From the NCBI GenBank assembly GCA_964596775.1, contig CAZQVN010000006.1, positions 66,843 through 130,842 of the forward strand: DNA of 64,000 nucleotides, read 5' to 3'. The notes below the pieces were generated by a model. That model did not search any database, had not been told where the DNA came from, and worked only from the letters and a program-made list of their open reading frames with translations. The stretch is from CAZQVN01 sp964596775. GTDB lineage: Bacteria > Eisenbacteria > RBG-16-71-46 > JABDJR01 > JAWXBZ01. The translations under genes and the position numbers were made by a program. Below, piece after piece: positions 44,936 to 54,500 of this stretch (position 1 is its first letter; each line of letters opens with the position of its first letter).

Positions 44936-47900
44936 CTAGCGAAGCACCGCGATCTTGACCCGCGCGGTCCGGCTCCCTCCGGCTCCGCGCGTCTCGATCA
45001 GGGCGAAATAGACTCCGGGGGCCACCGGCCGCCCGGACGCATCCATGAGATCCCAGCGCACGAAATTGTCCGTTCCGGGGAAGACCTGTGTCGGGAGGGT
45101 TCGAACGCCGCGCCCCAGCATGTCCACCACCTCGACGGTGGCCTCGCCGGCTCCGGCACCGGCGTGAAAGTGGATCCGGGTCGAGACCCGGGCCGGGTTC
45201 GGCATGGCGAAGACATCGGAGAGATCCGCGCCGTTGTTCACGGGGCGTTCATCCCGGGGATCGATCCGCCCGTCCCGCCCGCCGTTCCGCCGGTGCATGC
45301 CCCACTGCGGGGGTCCGGCCGCGCGGCCGATCGTGCGCACATCGATCCGGCCGCCGGAAACATGGTTGGATGCATAGGCGAGTTCGATCCGGCCGTCACC
45401 ATCCAGGTCGTCGACGGCCGGGGAGGAACCATGCCACGAACCGCCGAAGAAGTTCATGTTCCCGAGCCGGGATCCGTCCGCGCGCACACCGAGGAGCTGT
45501 CCGTCCCCCAGCGGGAGAAGAAGGTCCGGCCTGCCGTTCCCGGTGAGGTCCACGGCCAGGGGGGCCAGCTGGGGCTCGATGAAGTAACGCACCTCCGAAG
45601 AGAACTGCTCGGGCAGGCTGATCAGGTTTTCACCATGATAGTTCATCACGTGGAGGACCCCGCCCGTTTCGATGGCCAGGACTTCCACGTAGCCGTTTCC
45701 GTCCACGTCGGCCAGGCTGACCGCATCGCGCCCGGATGCAAAGATCGGCTTCGGCCAGCCGGGCATCCGATCCAGTCGGGGCCGGCCGCCCGCGACGGAC
45801 ATTTCCAGCGCATAGATGTTGCCGTCGGAAGCGGTCACCACCACGTCCATGAGTCCGTTCCGGTTCAGGTCGGCCGCGACCGGCGCGGAATAGAGAAGCG
45901 TATCGGGAAGCGGGGCGTTGGAATACGCGCCGCCGCTCAAGGATCCGCCGGAAACGGCATCGAGCAGGACGAGTTGAACGGCGCCCCGGGGCGCTTCCGC
46001 GGTTCCTCCCCGCACGCTGGACACCATCGCGAGCCCGCCCGAGCCGTCGACATCCACGACGACGGACGCAAACGGCCCGTTTCCGCCGTGGAGTGAGGCG
46101 GTGCCGCGAAGGACGGGGCGGCCGTCCAGGGACACGGAATGGAAGGAGACGCGGGACTGGCCGTCCACCGCGCTGCCGCCGAACGCGAACTCGACACCGG
46201 GCACCGAGGGGTTCGCGTCGAAGGACCAGAGCTCCACGCCCGCCATCGGATTTTCGGACTTGAGGAGCCAGCCGGTTTCGGACTGCCCCATCGGCGCTCC
46301 GTCGGCGCCACGGAATCCGTACAGGTCGCCGGCATCGGTCAGGACCAGGAGATCCGTCCGCTCATCACCGTCCACGTCGGCGAGCAGCGAGGACGCCACG
46401 GAAACCCCGAGGTCGCGGAACACCTTTCCACCGGCTCCCGTCCAGGCGGCACTTCCGTCCGGATTCAGGACGTGGATCGCTCCGAGACTGTCGACGACCA
46501 CCACTTCCCTGTCCGCATCGAGATCCATGTCCGCGATCCCGACATGCTGCGCGCCGATGGGCGAGGCCGTCGTGACCGGCCACTCGTCGTGTCCGTCGCC
46601 GAACCGGACCCGGAACGTCATCACCGGTCCCGGGGCCGAAATCTGGTCGATCGTGATGTGGGACGCCGCGCCGTAGTAACCGTCCGTGTTCGGTTCCGTA
46701 TCCGGGGCAAAACGGTCGGCACCGCCGGCGCGCCAGACATCGTGCGGGCTTCCGAACGAGTTGATGTCGATGGCGAAGAAATCCATGTCCTGGATGCCGT
46801 CGGCCTCCTCGAGGTCGATCCCCTTGTGCAGGGCTTCGGCATTGACGGTGTTGTAGAAAAGATTCTGGTCGATGACGGACTGGTCGATGTGCCAGATGAG
46901 CAGGCCGGACCCCTTGCCTTCGCCGGGAAGCCAGTAGTCCCACTCGGCGTTTTCGTAACTGTCCACGTAGTAGTCGAAATTGCAGACGAGCGTGGAATCC
47001 GTTCCGCGGCGCTGGTAGAAGCAACCGCTGCTGTCGTTCTCGGCAAAGTTGAACCGGCCGTCCCCGTTCACGTCCTGGAGCCGGTTCTCGATGAGGAAAT
47101 ACTCGTTTCCGCCGATCGGGATCTTGACCACGGCGGTGGTCCGGTTCAGTTCGATCGCTTCCAGCGACACGTCCGTGTCGGTGGTGATCACCACCGGATC
47201 GATCCAGCCGAGGAAGACCTTGCTCCACGCGGAGAGCTCCGCCGGAACGAAGCCGTTGGCGTTCCATGTGCCCGAACCCATCAGGTCCCACGAGCCGACC
47301 CCCTGCGATTCGGCAAAGTCGAACCCGTCCGGAGCGGTCGTGTCGTAGAGATCCGGCAGGCCGAGCGCATGGCCGAATTCGTGGCACACGACCCCCACCG
47401 GGGAAAAGACGAAACCGTCCTGCGTTTCCGTTTCCGGAAACATCCCGACGGAGGGAACGAACAGGGTGTCGCCGGCGGCGGTGCGGTCCTGCGTGAGGAT
47501 GCCTCGATCGGCGCCGTAATACGGAAGGTAGAACTCGAAATCCACCTGCCGGAAGAACACGGACCAGATCTGTTCCCGGGAGTCGTCGTTGACGTCCGAT
47601 TCCTGTCCCGGACCGGCGTGAAACATGACGACCTGATCGAAGTCGGCATAATCCACATCCGCGTCCGCGGCCTGCACCGCGTCGTAGGCCAGGATCACCT
47701 GGCGCAGACCGAGGCTGTCGTCGTCGCCGTAATAGGCCATCGTCTGCGGCATGCGGTACACCCGCGGAGCCAGGGTGGGCTCGAGAATGAGCCTGCCTCC
47801 GGAGGACTGCGCGTAATGTTCCGACTTGAAGAGCAGCAGGCGCTGGAAATAGGCCTCGGTGGAGTCCATCACCTGGTCTTCGAAGTCCACCCGGATGGCA

Positions 47901-48172
47901 AGGATGCGCAGTCGAACCGGACCACCCGTCGTGGACAGGGGCTGGAGGAGCCGGCGCTGCTGCGGCCGGAACTGCGCGTCGAGATTGGCGGCACCCCCGA
48001 TGTTCGGTGTCGGGGCCTTTCGCGGGGGCACCGGCGGAACGAGACAGGGGCGCGGAGTGCGGTCGGGGGCCGGGCACACCGCGGAGCCTGCGGCGGCGGG
48101 CCGGGCGAAGGTCGACAAGGCAAGGCAGAGAACCCAGACAACGGCGGGAATCCTGAGAGCGGGTCGGGTCAA
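44936..48172 (-). CDS. secreted M6-family metalloprotease with VCBS repeats and C-terminal sorting domain
   Basis: A 1078-residue secreted metalloprotease. The zinc motif HEFGHALGLPDLYD (His264, Glu265, His268) is typical of the M6 (immune inhibitor A-like) family. VCBS/FG-GAP repeats with calcium loops follow (DMDLDADREVVVV, DVDGDERTDLL, DLNRNGLMDVVV, DLTGNGRPDLLL). The C-terminal domain begins at MPNPARVS and is FlgD-like, ending KIAVLR. TTG 48172 is preferred because CGGAGA lies just before it and a standard signal peptide follows; TTG 48199 is an alternative start. It is the first gene of the M6-PorV-S8 cluster and is likely exported with the help of a PorV-type carrier. Confidence 0.88.
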   Translation of the reverse strand: MTRPALRIPAVVWVLCLALSTFARPAAAGSAVCPAPDRTPRPCLVPPVPPRKAPTPNIGGAANLDAQFRPQQRRLLQPLSTTGGPVRLRILAIRVDFEDQVMDSTEAYFQRLLLFKSEHYAQSSGGRLILEPTLAPRVYRMPQTMAYYGDDDSLGLRQVILAYDAVQAADADVDYADFDQVVMFHAGPGQESDVNDDSREQIWSVFFRQVDFEFYLPYYGADRGILTQDRTAAGDTLFVPSVGMFPETETQDGFVFSPVGVVCHEFGHALGLPDLYDTTAPDGFDFAESQGVGSWDLMGSGTWNANGFVPAELSAWSKVFLGWIDPVVITTDTDVSLEAIELNRTTAVVKIPIGGNEYFLIENRLQDVNGDGRFNFAENDSSGCFYQRRGTDSTLVCNFDYYVDSYENAEWDYWLPGEGKGSGLLIWHIDQSVIDQNLFYNTVNAEALHKGIDLEEADGIQDMDFFAIDINSFGSPHDVWRAGGADRFAPDTEPNTDGYYGAASHITIDQISAPGPVMTFRVRFGDGHDEWPVTTASPIGAQHVGIADMDLDADREVVVVDSLGAIHVLNPDGSAAWTGAGGKVFRDLGVSVASSLLADVDGDERTDLLVLTDAGDLYGFRGADGAPMGQSETGWLLKSENPMAGVELWSFDANPSVPGVEFAFGGSAVDGQSRVSFHSVSLDGRPVLRGTASLHGGNGPFASVVVDVDGSGGLAMVSSVRGGTAEAPRGAVQLVLLDAVSGGSLSGGAYSNAPLPDTLLYSAPVAADLNRNGLMDVVVTASDGNIYALEMSVAGGRPRLDRMPGWPKPIFASGRDAVSLADVDGNGYVEVLAIETGGVLHVMNYHGENLISLPEQFSSEVRYFIEPQLAPLAVDLTGNGRPDLLLPLGDGQLLGVRADGSRLGNMNFFGGSWHGSSPAVDDLDGDGRIELAYASNHVSGGRIDVRTIGRAAGPPQWGMHRRNGGRDGRIDPRDERPVNNGADLSDVFAMPNPARVSTRIHFHAGAGAGEATVEVVDMLGRGVRTLPTQVFPGTDNFVRWDLMDASGRPVAPGVYFALIETRGAGGSRTARVKIAVLR

Positions 48173-48230
48173 CGAGTCTCCGATGTCGGGGTGGTTCAAG
48201 TTGTGTCGGAAAGGCGATTTGCGCCGGGAA

Positions 48231-48260
48231 AGCTTAACCGCCCCGCGAAGGCAAGGTCAA
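48231..48260 (-). promoter_or_regulatory. possible sigma-70 promoter of M6 protease gene
   Basis: On the minus strand TTGACC (48260-48255) and TAAGCT (48236-48231) are separated by 18 bases. The -35 matches well; the -10 keeps only the most conserved T, A and T positions. Confidence 0.4.
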
Positions 48261-48461
48261 CAAGGAGCGTTGCCCGGTGCCGTACCCGGAAACATCCGGC
48301 CGGCAACGCACTCCGCCGGCGGCGGTCGAACGCCGGGTCCGAAGCGCCGGATGTGTTTCCGCGTGCCCTGGGCAAAACCCGCGCAGGGCTCCCGTTCTCC
48401 CGCTTTCCGACCGTTAAAGTGGCTTGAGGTCCAGGAGCGGAGCGCGGCCTGGAGGGCCTTT

Positions 48462-49370
48462 TCAGCTCGAGACCGTCGCAACCACCGCCCCCGGTGCGGG
48501 ACTTGTCCGTGAAGGGGGCGGGATCCGTCCGCCGGTCGGGCCCCGGGGCGTTTCCCCCGCGGTCACGGGCGGCTGCACGGACAGTTCCCGGTTGCCGCGA
48601 TCCAGCTGGACCGCCCAGTCCACCACCGCCCTGTCGGAGGAGAGGGAGGCGACGTGGAACTTGGCGTAGAAACCATCCGCCGTCAGCACGGCGTAGGTGT
48701 GACCCGGGATCAGTTCGACCCGGCCGGCGGGCGACCATCCCCCGTCGGGGGCCCAGTCGAGGTCGACCATGGGCATGTAACCCATGTCCTGGATGCGTGT
48801 CCGGGTCGACACGGCATGCATGCACGCTCCATCCGGCCCGCTCCCCTGAAAGTAGATATCCGTTCCGGGATCCTCCGGAGCCTGGATCGTGAACTCCGAG
48901 AAGTCGTACCCGGACTCCCAGGGCCGGTGCGAAGCGCTGCGGAGCGTCAGGTTGCGCCCCTCCGGACGCGGCGTGTCGAACACGTCCTCGTAGGAGAGTT
49001 CGCTCTCGTTCCCGCACCCGTCGTAGGCCGCCACCGCATAGAAGTAGGTGTGGCCGTTCCGCGCGCCGTAGTCCACGAATCTCGGCTGACGCGTGTCGCC
49101 GAGTTCGTCGTACGGCCCTTCGGCGCGGCGGCTGACATAGACACGATAACCCCTCACGTCTTCGTCGCGACTTTCCAGCCAGGTGAGGGTTACTCGACCG
49201 TCACCGGTCGTCGACCGCACACCGGCCGGTCGGACGGGGGCGATATGGTCGCCGTACCAGCCGTCATGACAGCAGTCGTCATCGATGCAGTCATCGCAAC
49301 CGGCCAGAAAGGGAAGAAACGCGAGAGCCAGGACGGAACAGACACTGCGCACACTCTTGAGACTCTTCAT
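48462..49370 (-). CDS. fibronectin type III lipoprotein
   Basis: A 302-residue lipoprotein. The signal peptide ends in the lipobox FLAGC (Cys25), followed by a Cys/Asp-rich segment (DDCIDDDCCHDGWYGD). Residues 41-130 form a fibronectin type III domain (GRVTLTWLESRDEDVRGYRV, then TYFYAVAAYDGCGNES). The C-terminal part has beta-rich segments and a Pro/Thr-rich tail (GGRIPPPSRTSPAPGA). No enzymatic motif is visible. It probably binds surface partners. The ATG at 49370 has an upstream GGAGG ribosome-binding site. Confidence 0.82.
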   Translation of the reverse strand: MKSLKSVRSVCSVLALAFLPFLAGCDDCIDDDCCHDGWYGDHIAPVRPAGVRSTTGDGRVTLTWLESRDEDVRGYRVYVSRRAEGPYDELGDTRQPRFVDYGARNGHTYFYAVAAYDGCGNESELSYEDVFDTPRPEGRNLTLRSASHRPWESGYDFSEFTIQAPEDPGTDIYFQGSGPDGACMHAVSTRTRIQDMGYMPMVDLDWAPDGGWSPAGRVELIPGHTYAVLTADGFYAKFHVASLSSDRAVVDWAVQLDRGNRELSVQPPVTAGETPRGPTGGRIPPPSRTSPAPGAVVATVSS

Positions 49371-49533
49371 GGGTCACCTCCGGGTCTGACTCCATGAACT
49401 GCAAGGATGAGACCAGAGTGCCCCAACATCACAAAATGTTTATTTACAACGGATTACAGGAAGAAACAGCCTGGCCGCCACTTCGTCGGCGCTCCGCGGG
49501 TGACGCGGTGTCGCAACAGCCGGCCGGAAAAGA

Positions 49534-49675
49534 GAAAGGCCCGGACGGGTGTCCGAGCCTTTCAAGAACAGGATGCCGGTTAACTTCTGGAACCAGCCTG
49601 GACATCCCCCATTGGACGGTCTGTGAGCCAGAAGCCGGCATCCTCTTTTATATGGGAGGTGGTGCCTCCCTTTTT
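49534..49675. other. structured intergenic element, candidate small RNA
   Basis: Within the otherwise gene-free 49371-49712 stretch, three hairpins lie in tandem. Hairpin 1 (49534-49563): a 12-bp stem with one mismatch. Hairpin 2 (49570-49644): arms AGGATGCCGG plus CTTCTGG paired with their exact complements around a 37-base loop, with only a TTAA bulge. Hairpin 3 (49654-49670): GGGAGG/CCTCCC followed by TTTTT. On the plus strand, hairpin 3 ends in a T-run; on the minus strand, hairpin 1 is followed by CTCTTTT. Either strand could encode a short structured RNA. It does not match a known RNA family that I can recall. Confidence 0.45.
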
Positions 49676-49712
49676 CTGAACGCCGTCTCCCGGACGGCGG
49701 AACCCTCGCTCC

Positions 49713-51164
49713 CTAGGAAAAGGAATATCCGCTGGATCTTCCGAAGCCGATCGAGCGGCTCTTTCTGAAACCGGCCCGCTCGCGTTCCGCGGCCCTCTCG
49801 AAGTCGGCCATCGTCACGCGGGCCTGCTTTCCTCCGCCGCGCCGCGCGGCGGCGCGAAGAGCCGCAACGACGATGTTCTTGATGTGTCCTCCGGCGAGCG
49901 CAAAGCGTTCCGCCAGGACGGGAATATCCACGTCGGCATCCAGCGGAACACGCCGTGAGATCAGTCCTCGCCAGATCCTTTCCCTGTCGGACGCCTCGGG
50001 AATCCCGAACACGACCGTGCTGGCGATGCGTCGCGCCAGTCCCTCGTCGAGCGATGTCTCCCGATTGGTGGTCAGGATGCAGAGCCCCTCGAAGTTCTCC
50101 AGTTCCTGGAGGAGAAGGCTGACCTGCCGGTTGTAGGCGCGGTCGTTGTAGTGGCCACCGTCGAGCCGTCCGGCGAGAATCGCGTCGGATTCGTCGAGCA
50201 GAAGCACGGCGCCCGCTTCGGCAGCGGCCCGGAAAACCTGGACGATGTTCTTTTCCGTTTCACCGATCCACTTGCTTTCGAGCTGCGAGTAGTCGGCCAC
50301 GAGCAGCTTCCGGCCCAGCGTTCCGGCCATGGCTTCCGCCGTCATCGTCTTGCCCGTTCCCGGGATTCCCGAGAACAGCGCCACGACACCGCGCCCCTTT
50401 TCCAGGAGGTGGCCAAGTTCCCAGTCGTCCATCAGGACCTTTCCGTCCCGGACCTGCCAGATGATGTCCTCGATCGACGCGCGGGCGTCGGCGTCCAGGA
50501 CGACCTTGTCCAGGGAGAATCGGGGCTCGATGATGCGGAAAGGGCCTTCCAGCAGGGCCTCGGCGGCCAGCGATGCATGGTCGGATCCGACCGACCTGCC
50601 TCCGAGGATTCCGCGGAGCGTCTTTTCGGCGACCTCGTAGTTGGCGCGCAGGAAATTGTTCCCTTCCTCCTCCTGAACGCAGCGCACCAGTCCCTCGGAA
50701 ATCAGGACCGAACCGGGCGTCAGGTAGCGCGATGCCTTGAGGGCCTCGACGGAGCTGGCGTGCAGGAGATTGAGAATATCGTTGCCGCAGGTCATGCGGG
50801 TCTGGTTCTTGCCGGCCGACTCGTTATAAAGGAGAACGAGGAGAATCTTCACCTCGTCTTCGGACAGGCCGTGCGCCTGGGCAAAGGCGTCGATCTGGAA
50901 ACGGGTCCCGGCCTTCTCGCTTTCCCGCTTGCGCGAGGCGATCGCTTCTTCCTTGCGGCCGATGGACTTGTCCAGGTCGTAGTAGATCTCGAGGATATGG
51001 CTGCGGTCCGACCGCCCGTGACGTTCCGCGTAGCGGGACATACGTTCGGTTTCCATGGCTTCGGTTCGCAGCGTGTAGGCATCGCAGCGGAGCCGGATGA
51101 GTTCAAAGCAGTCGGCGAGGTAGTCGAACTGGTCACCGTAGGTTCTAACGGCTTCGCGACTCAT
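49713..51164 (-). CDS. AAA+ ATPase of unknown function
   Basis: A 483-residue protein. The first ~200 residues are helical, with an internal winged-helix-like segment. The AAA+ domain (about 225-445) has Walker A GIPGTGKT, Walker B VLLLDESDA with the catalytic Glu, sensor 1 in ILTTNRETSLDEGL and an arginine-finger region ARRIASTV. The pore-loop position is SKWIGETEKN, as in classical AAA remodelling ATPases. No contractile injection system or protease gene is adjacent. The ATG at 51164 has an AAAGGGG ribosome-binding site and lies downstream of a near-consensus sigma-54 promoter, so it is likely the target of the activator encoded upstream. Confidence 0.85.
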   Translation of the reverse strand: MSREAVRTYGDQFDYLADCFELIRLRCDAYTLRTEAMETERMSRYAERHGRSDRSHILEIYYDLDKSIGRKEEAIASRKRESEKAGTRFQIDAFAQAHGLSEDEVKILLVLLYNESAGKNQTRMTCGNDILNLLHASSVEALKASRYLTPGSVLISEGLVRCVQEEEGNNFLRANYEVAEKTLRGILGGRSVGSDHASLAAEALLEGPFRIIEPRFSLDKVVLDADARASIEDIIWQVRDGKVLMDDWELGHLLEKGRGVVALFSGIPGTGKTMTAEAMAGTLGRKLLVADYSQLESKWIGETEKNIVQVFRAAAEAGAVLLLDESDAILAGRLDGGHYNDRAYNRQVSLLLQELENFEGLCILTTNRETSLDEGLARRIASTVVFGIPEASDRERIWRGLISRRVPLDADVDIPVLAERFALAGGHIKNIVVAALRAAARRGGGKQARVTMADFERAAERERAGFRKSRSIGFGRSSGYSFS

Positions 51165-51323
51165 CCTGGACACCCCTTTCTCTCCGGACAACTTTCGAGA
51201 GGGGAAGGCACCCGCCGCTCGGGCACTGAAGTTCGGCATTGGGGGCGTTGCGAGGCGAATCCACCGAATCCTCAGGCCCGATCGGCCGCGGTGCTTGGAG
51301 GTCCCCCCTCCGATGCCTGATCC

Positions 51324-51340
51324 TTGCATGACCCGTGCCA
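51324..51340 (-). promoter_or_regulatory. near-consensus sigma-54 promoter of AAA+ ATPase gene
   Basis: On the minus strand the sequence is TGGCACGGGTCATGCAA, versus the consensus TGGCACGN4TTGCW: GG and GC are exactly ten bases apart and only one base of the -12 element differs. Transcription would start near 51312, giving a leader of about 150 bases. Confidence 0.75.
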
Positions 51341-51494
51341 CGCAGGCTCATTCCGGAAACCCAGGGATTTCGAGAGCCGCAACTTGTTGCGATAGAGATG
51401 ATTAGCGATAATAAAAAGGACGGGGGACTCGAGCGGTTCGGTGGGTAGGAACGCTTCAAATACGAAACATGGTTACCACCCGCACGGGCAATAT

Positions 51495-51514
51495 GTTTAC
51501 AAAGCGTTGCAAAC
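51495..51514. promoter_or_regulatory. candidate enhancer (UAS) palindrome for the sigma-54 activator
   Basis: A 20-bp imperfect palindrome (GTTTACAAAGCGTTGCAAAC, 16 of 20 positions symmetrical) about 155 bp upstream of the -24 element, the usual distance for an NtrC-type enhancer. It is the most symmetrical element in the 51165-51563 gap, which has no gene. Confidence 0.45.
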
Positions 51515-51563
51515 GAAAGGCTTGGGCCTGTAAAAAAGTTTTATAGCTGCGGGAGGGGGCGGA

Positions 51564-54500
51564 TCAGCGGCTCGAGCGTCGCTCGAGACCCAGTTCCTTG
51601 ATCTTCTTGAGCAGGCAGGGATAGCTGACCTTGAGATCGCGCGCCGCCTGGGACTTGTTCCATGAGGACTTGGCCAGCGCTTCGCCGATCACCCTGCGCT
51701 CGGTGCGGGCCACCTCGTCCCTGAGGCTGGCCAGTGGCCCTCCGTTGGGCTGGGGCGCCGTCGTGTTCCGATCCTGGGGAACCGCATCGAGACCGATGGG
51801 CTCGTTCTCCTCGGCGAGGACGACAATCCGGCGGATGGTCTTTTCCAGTTCGCGCACATTCCCGCGCCAGTCCTGTTCCTTCAGGGAATCGAGGGCCTCG
51901 GGAAGCAGTTCTATCGTTCCCTTGCCGTACTGGGCGCTGAACTTCCTGAGGAAATAGTCCACCAGCAACGGAATGTCGTCGCGGCGTTCGCGCAGCGGCG
52001 GCACCTTGAGAATGAAGTCGTTGAGCCGATAGTACAGATCTTCCAGGAACCGCCCCGAACGGATCCGGTCCTTGAGGTCGGCGTTCGTGGCGCAGAGAAC
52101 GCGCGTATCCACGGTTTCCCACTTCGTGGACCCGACGGGCCGTATCTCCTTCTTGTCCAGGACGTGAAGGAGCTTCGCCTGCAGGGTTTCCGTCGTCTTG
52201 TCCACTTCATCGAGGAACAGGGTTCCGCCGGCCGCTTCCTTGAAGAGGCCGGTCTTTTCCCGCACAGCCCCGGTAAAGGCGCCCTGAACGTGACCGAAGA
52301 GCTCGCTCTCCAGCAGCTGTTCCGGAAGGGCCGCGCAGTTGACCTGGATGAACGGCCGCTCCCCGCGCGAACTCTGATTGTGGATTGCCTGAGCGATGAG
52401 ACCCTTGCCGGTGCCGGTCTCCCCCTCGATCAGAACGCTCGCGGGACAGTCGGCCAGCTTGTCCACCATGCGGAGGATCTCGATCATCCGCGGATTGTTG
52501 GTGATGATATCCGGGTGCGGCGGACTCCACAGCTGGCTCTTCAGGGTCCTGTTTTCCTGGAGCAGCTCCTTCCGCTGCGATTCGAGCACGGAGAGAGCGG
52601 CCAGGTTGGAAACGAGCGTCAGCAGATTGATTTCGCCCTGGTTGAACGCACCGAGCGCATTGCCCCGAAGCCGGTCGACATAGAACACGCCGGGACCACC
52701 GGAAGGAAGCGCGAGCGGCAGGACAGCGAGAGTCCGGACCCGCTCGAGGGCTCCGACATCCTCGCCGGTGAACCGCGGATCCGCGGACAACTTGCTGACC
52801 AGGACCGGGCGATTCTCGAGCATGGCGTCCTTGAGGATTCGTCCCAGTCGCGTTCGCAGCGCTTCGGCTTCCCCCTCTTCGAACCCGGCCTCGCCGAAAA
52901 TCCGGAGGCTGGCGGGCGAGTCGCCGAAGGCAAGGAACCCGCGATCACTCTGGGTGCGCGACACACCGAGCCGGACGAGTTCGCCGAGCGCGGTCGCGAC
53001 GTCGTTGTTCCCCTGGAACAGCCGGGCGAGTTCGCGGAAGGAGTCGATGCCTCCTCCCGCCCGGACCCAGCGGGATGCGTAGGCGTCCTCCACATCGCGG
53101 CGCAGCCTGAGAATGCGGGTCCACAGCCCGGGCTCCACATCTTCGTTCGTCAGCCCCATCGAGCGATCGAGGTACATGATCGCCTCGTCGAAGTTGTCGT
53201 GGTCGAAATGGTGACGGGCCACTTCATAGGCGGCAATCGCGGCGTAGCCGCGCGAATCGAGGGACAGGAAGATCCCGAAGGCCTGTTTCAGGAGGTCCGT
53301 GGCGCGATCCTGCGGCTGGTCCTCGAGCTTGCCGATGCGCATGACCGTCAGCGCCAGCTCGAACGATTCGCTGATCCGGGTCAGCGAATCGACGGCTTCG
53401 CCGAGGAACTGTTCCGCCTCGCGCGACCGGCCGAGCGACGCGTAGGCAAGTCCGACGAGCCGGCAGGTGATCGCTCGCTCGTACTGGTCGTCCATGCGGG
53501 ACGCGGAGGACAGGGCCCGCTGCCCGAGGGTCAGGGCTTCCTCGGCACGCCCCTGCCCGAGCCGGACTTCGCCGAGACGCCGGCAGATTTCGTTGACGAG
53601 GTCGCCGAGCGGGGCGATTTCCTCCGCCCGGGCCAGCGCACGGGTCAGGTGCTCCGCGGACAGGTCGTACTCTTCCCGGTCGAGATGGAGTTCGCCGAGA
53701 AATTCCATGGCCAGGACGGACTCGCGGGAGTAGTCGTTTTCCTCGGCCTTTTCCAGCGCGGCCTCGTACAGTTCCAGCGCCGCATCCCAGCGGCGGCGCC
53801 GCCGTTCGAGGTTTCCGAGCGCCAGGCAGTTGCGGACGAAGCAGCTGGTGATGCCGAGTTCACGACTCAGCTGGCGGCTCCTGTTGAGGAACTCTTCGGC
53901 GAGCACCCAGTCGCCCAGCTTGAAGTGCACGATCCCCAGGTTCTGCCGGATCAGCGCCGACAGCGTGGCGATGGCGTGCTTTTCGGAAAGTTCGAGGGCG
54001 CCGTTCAGGCAACGGATGGATTCGCGCCAGTTGCAGGCGTCCTTGTGAATCAGTCCGAGATTGTTCAGCGAACGGGCCACCCCGGATTCGTCGTCGACCC
54101 GGCGGAACGTGGACAGGGCGCTGGTGAAGTACTGGACGGCCTTTTCCTTGTCGCCGAGGCGCCCGAGAATGACGCCGAGCGCGAGCTCGATTTCGCCGAG
54201 CGCGGCATTCTCGCCGGTGCCCCGGAGCAGCTTGTAGGCCAGCTCGCAGTAACGCTGGGCGCGGACATACCGGCCCATCTGGAGCAGAATGTTCCCGCGG
54301 AGCGAGTAGAGCTTGCCGAGCTGCAGGGAATCGCGTCGGGTGCGGAGGTCGACCTTGGCCTGGTCGAGGTACTCGATGGCCTTCTGGAATTCCCCCCGGG
54401 ACTTGTGGCACCGGGCGGCCTTGATATCGAGCAGGCCCTTCTCATACTCGTGGCCGTAGCGAGGCAGCGCAGAACGAGCGTGGCCGTACGACTCGAGCGC

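Noticed and set aside
46139..48427. Plus-strand open frame of about 760 codons opposite the M6 protease
   Set aside because: Antisense to a gene with HEFGH motif and VCBS repeats; no ribosome-binding site or domains.
49394..49768. 124-codon plus-strand frame over the hairpin region
   Set aside because: Includes paired hairpin arms and no conserved pattern; the structured-RNA reading explains it better.
49713..51164. AAA+ ATPase as part of a contractile injection system or gas vesicle cluster
   Set aside because: No tail, sheath, baseplate or gas vesicle genes lie nearby.
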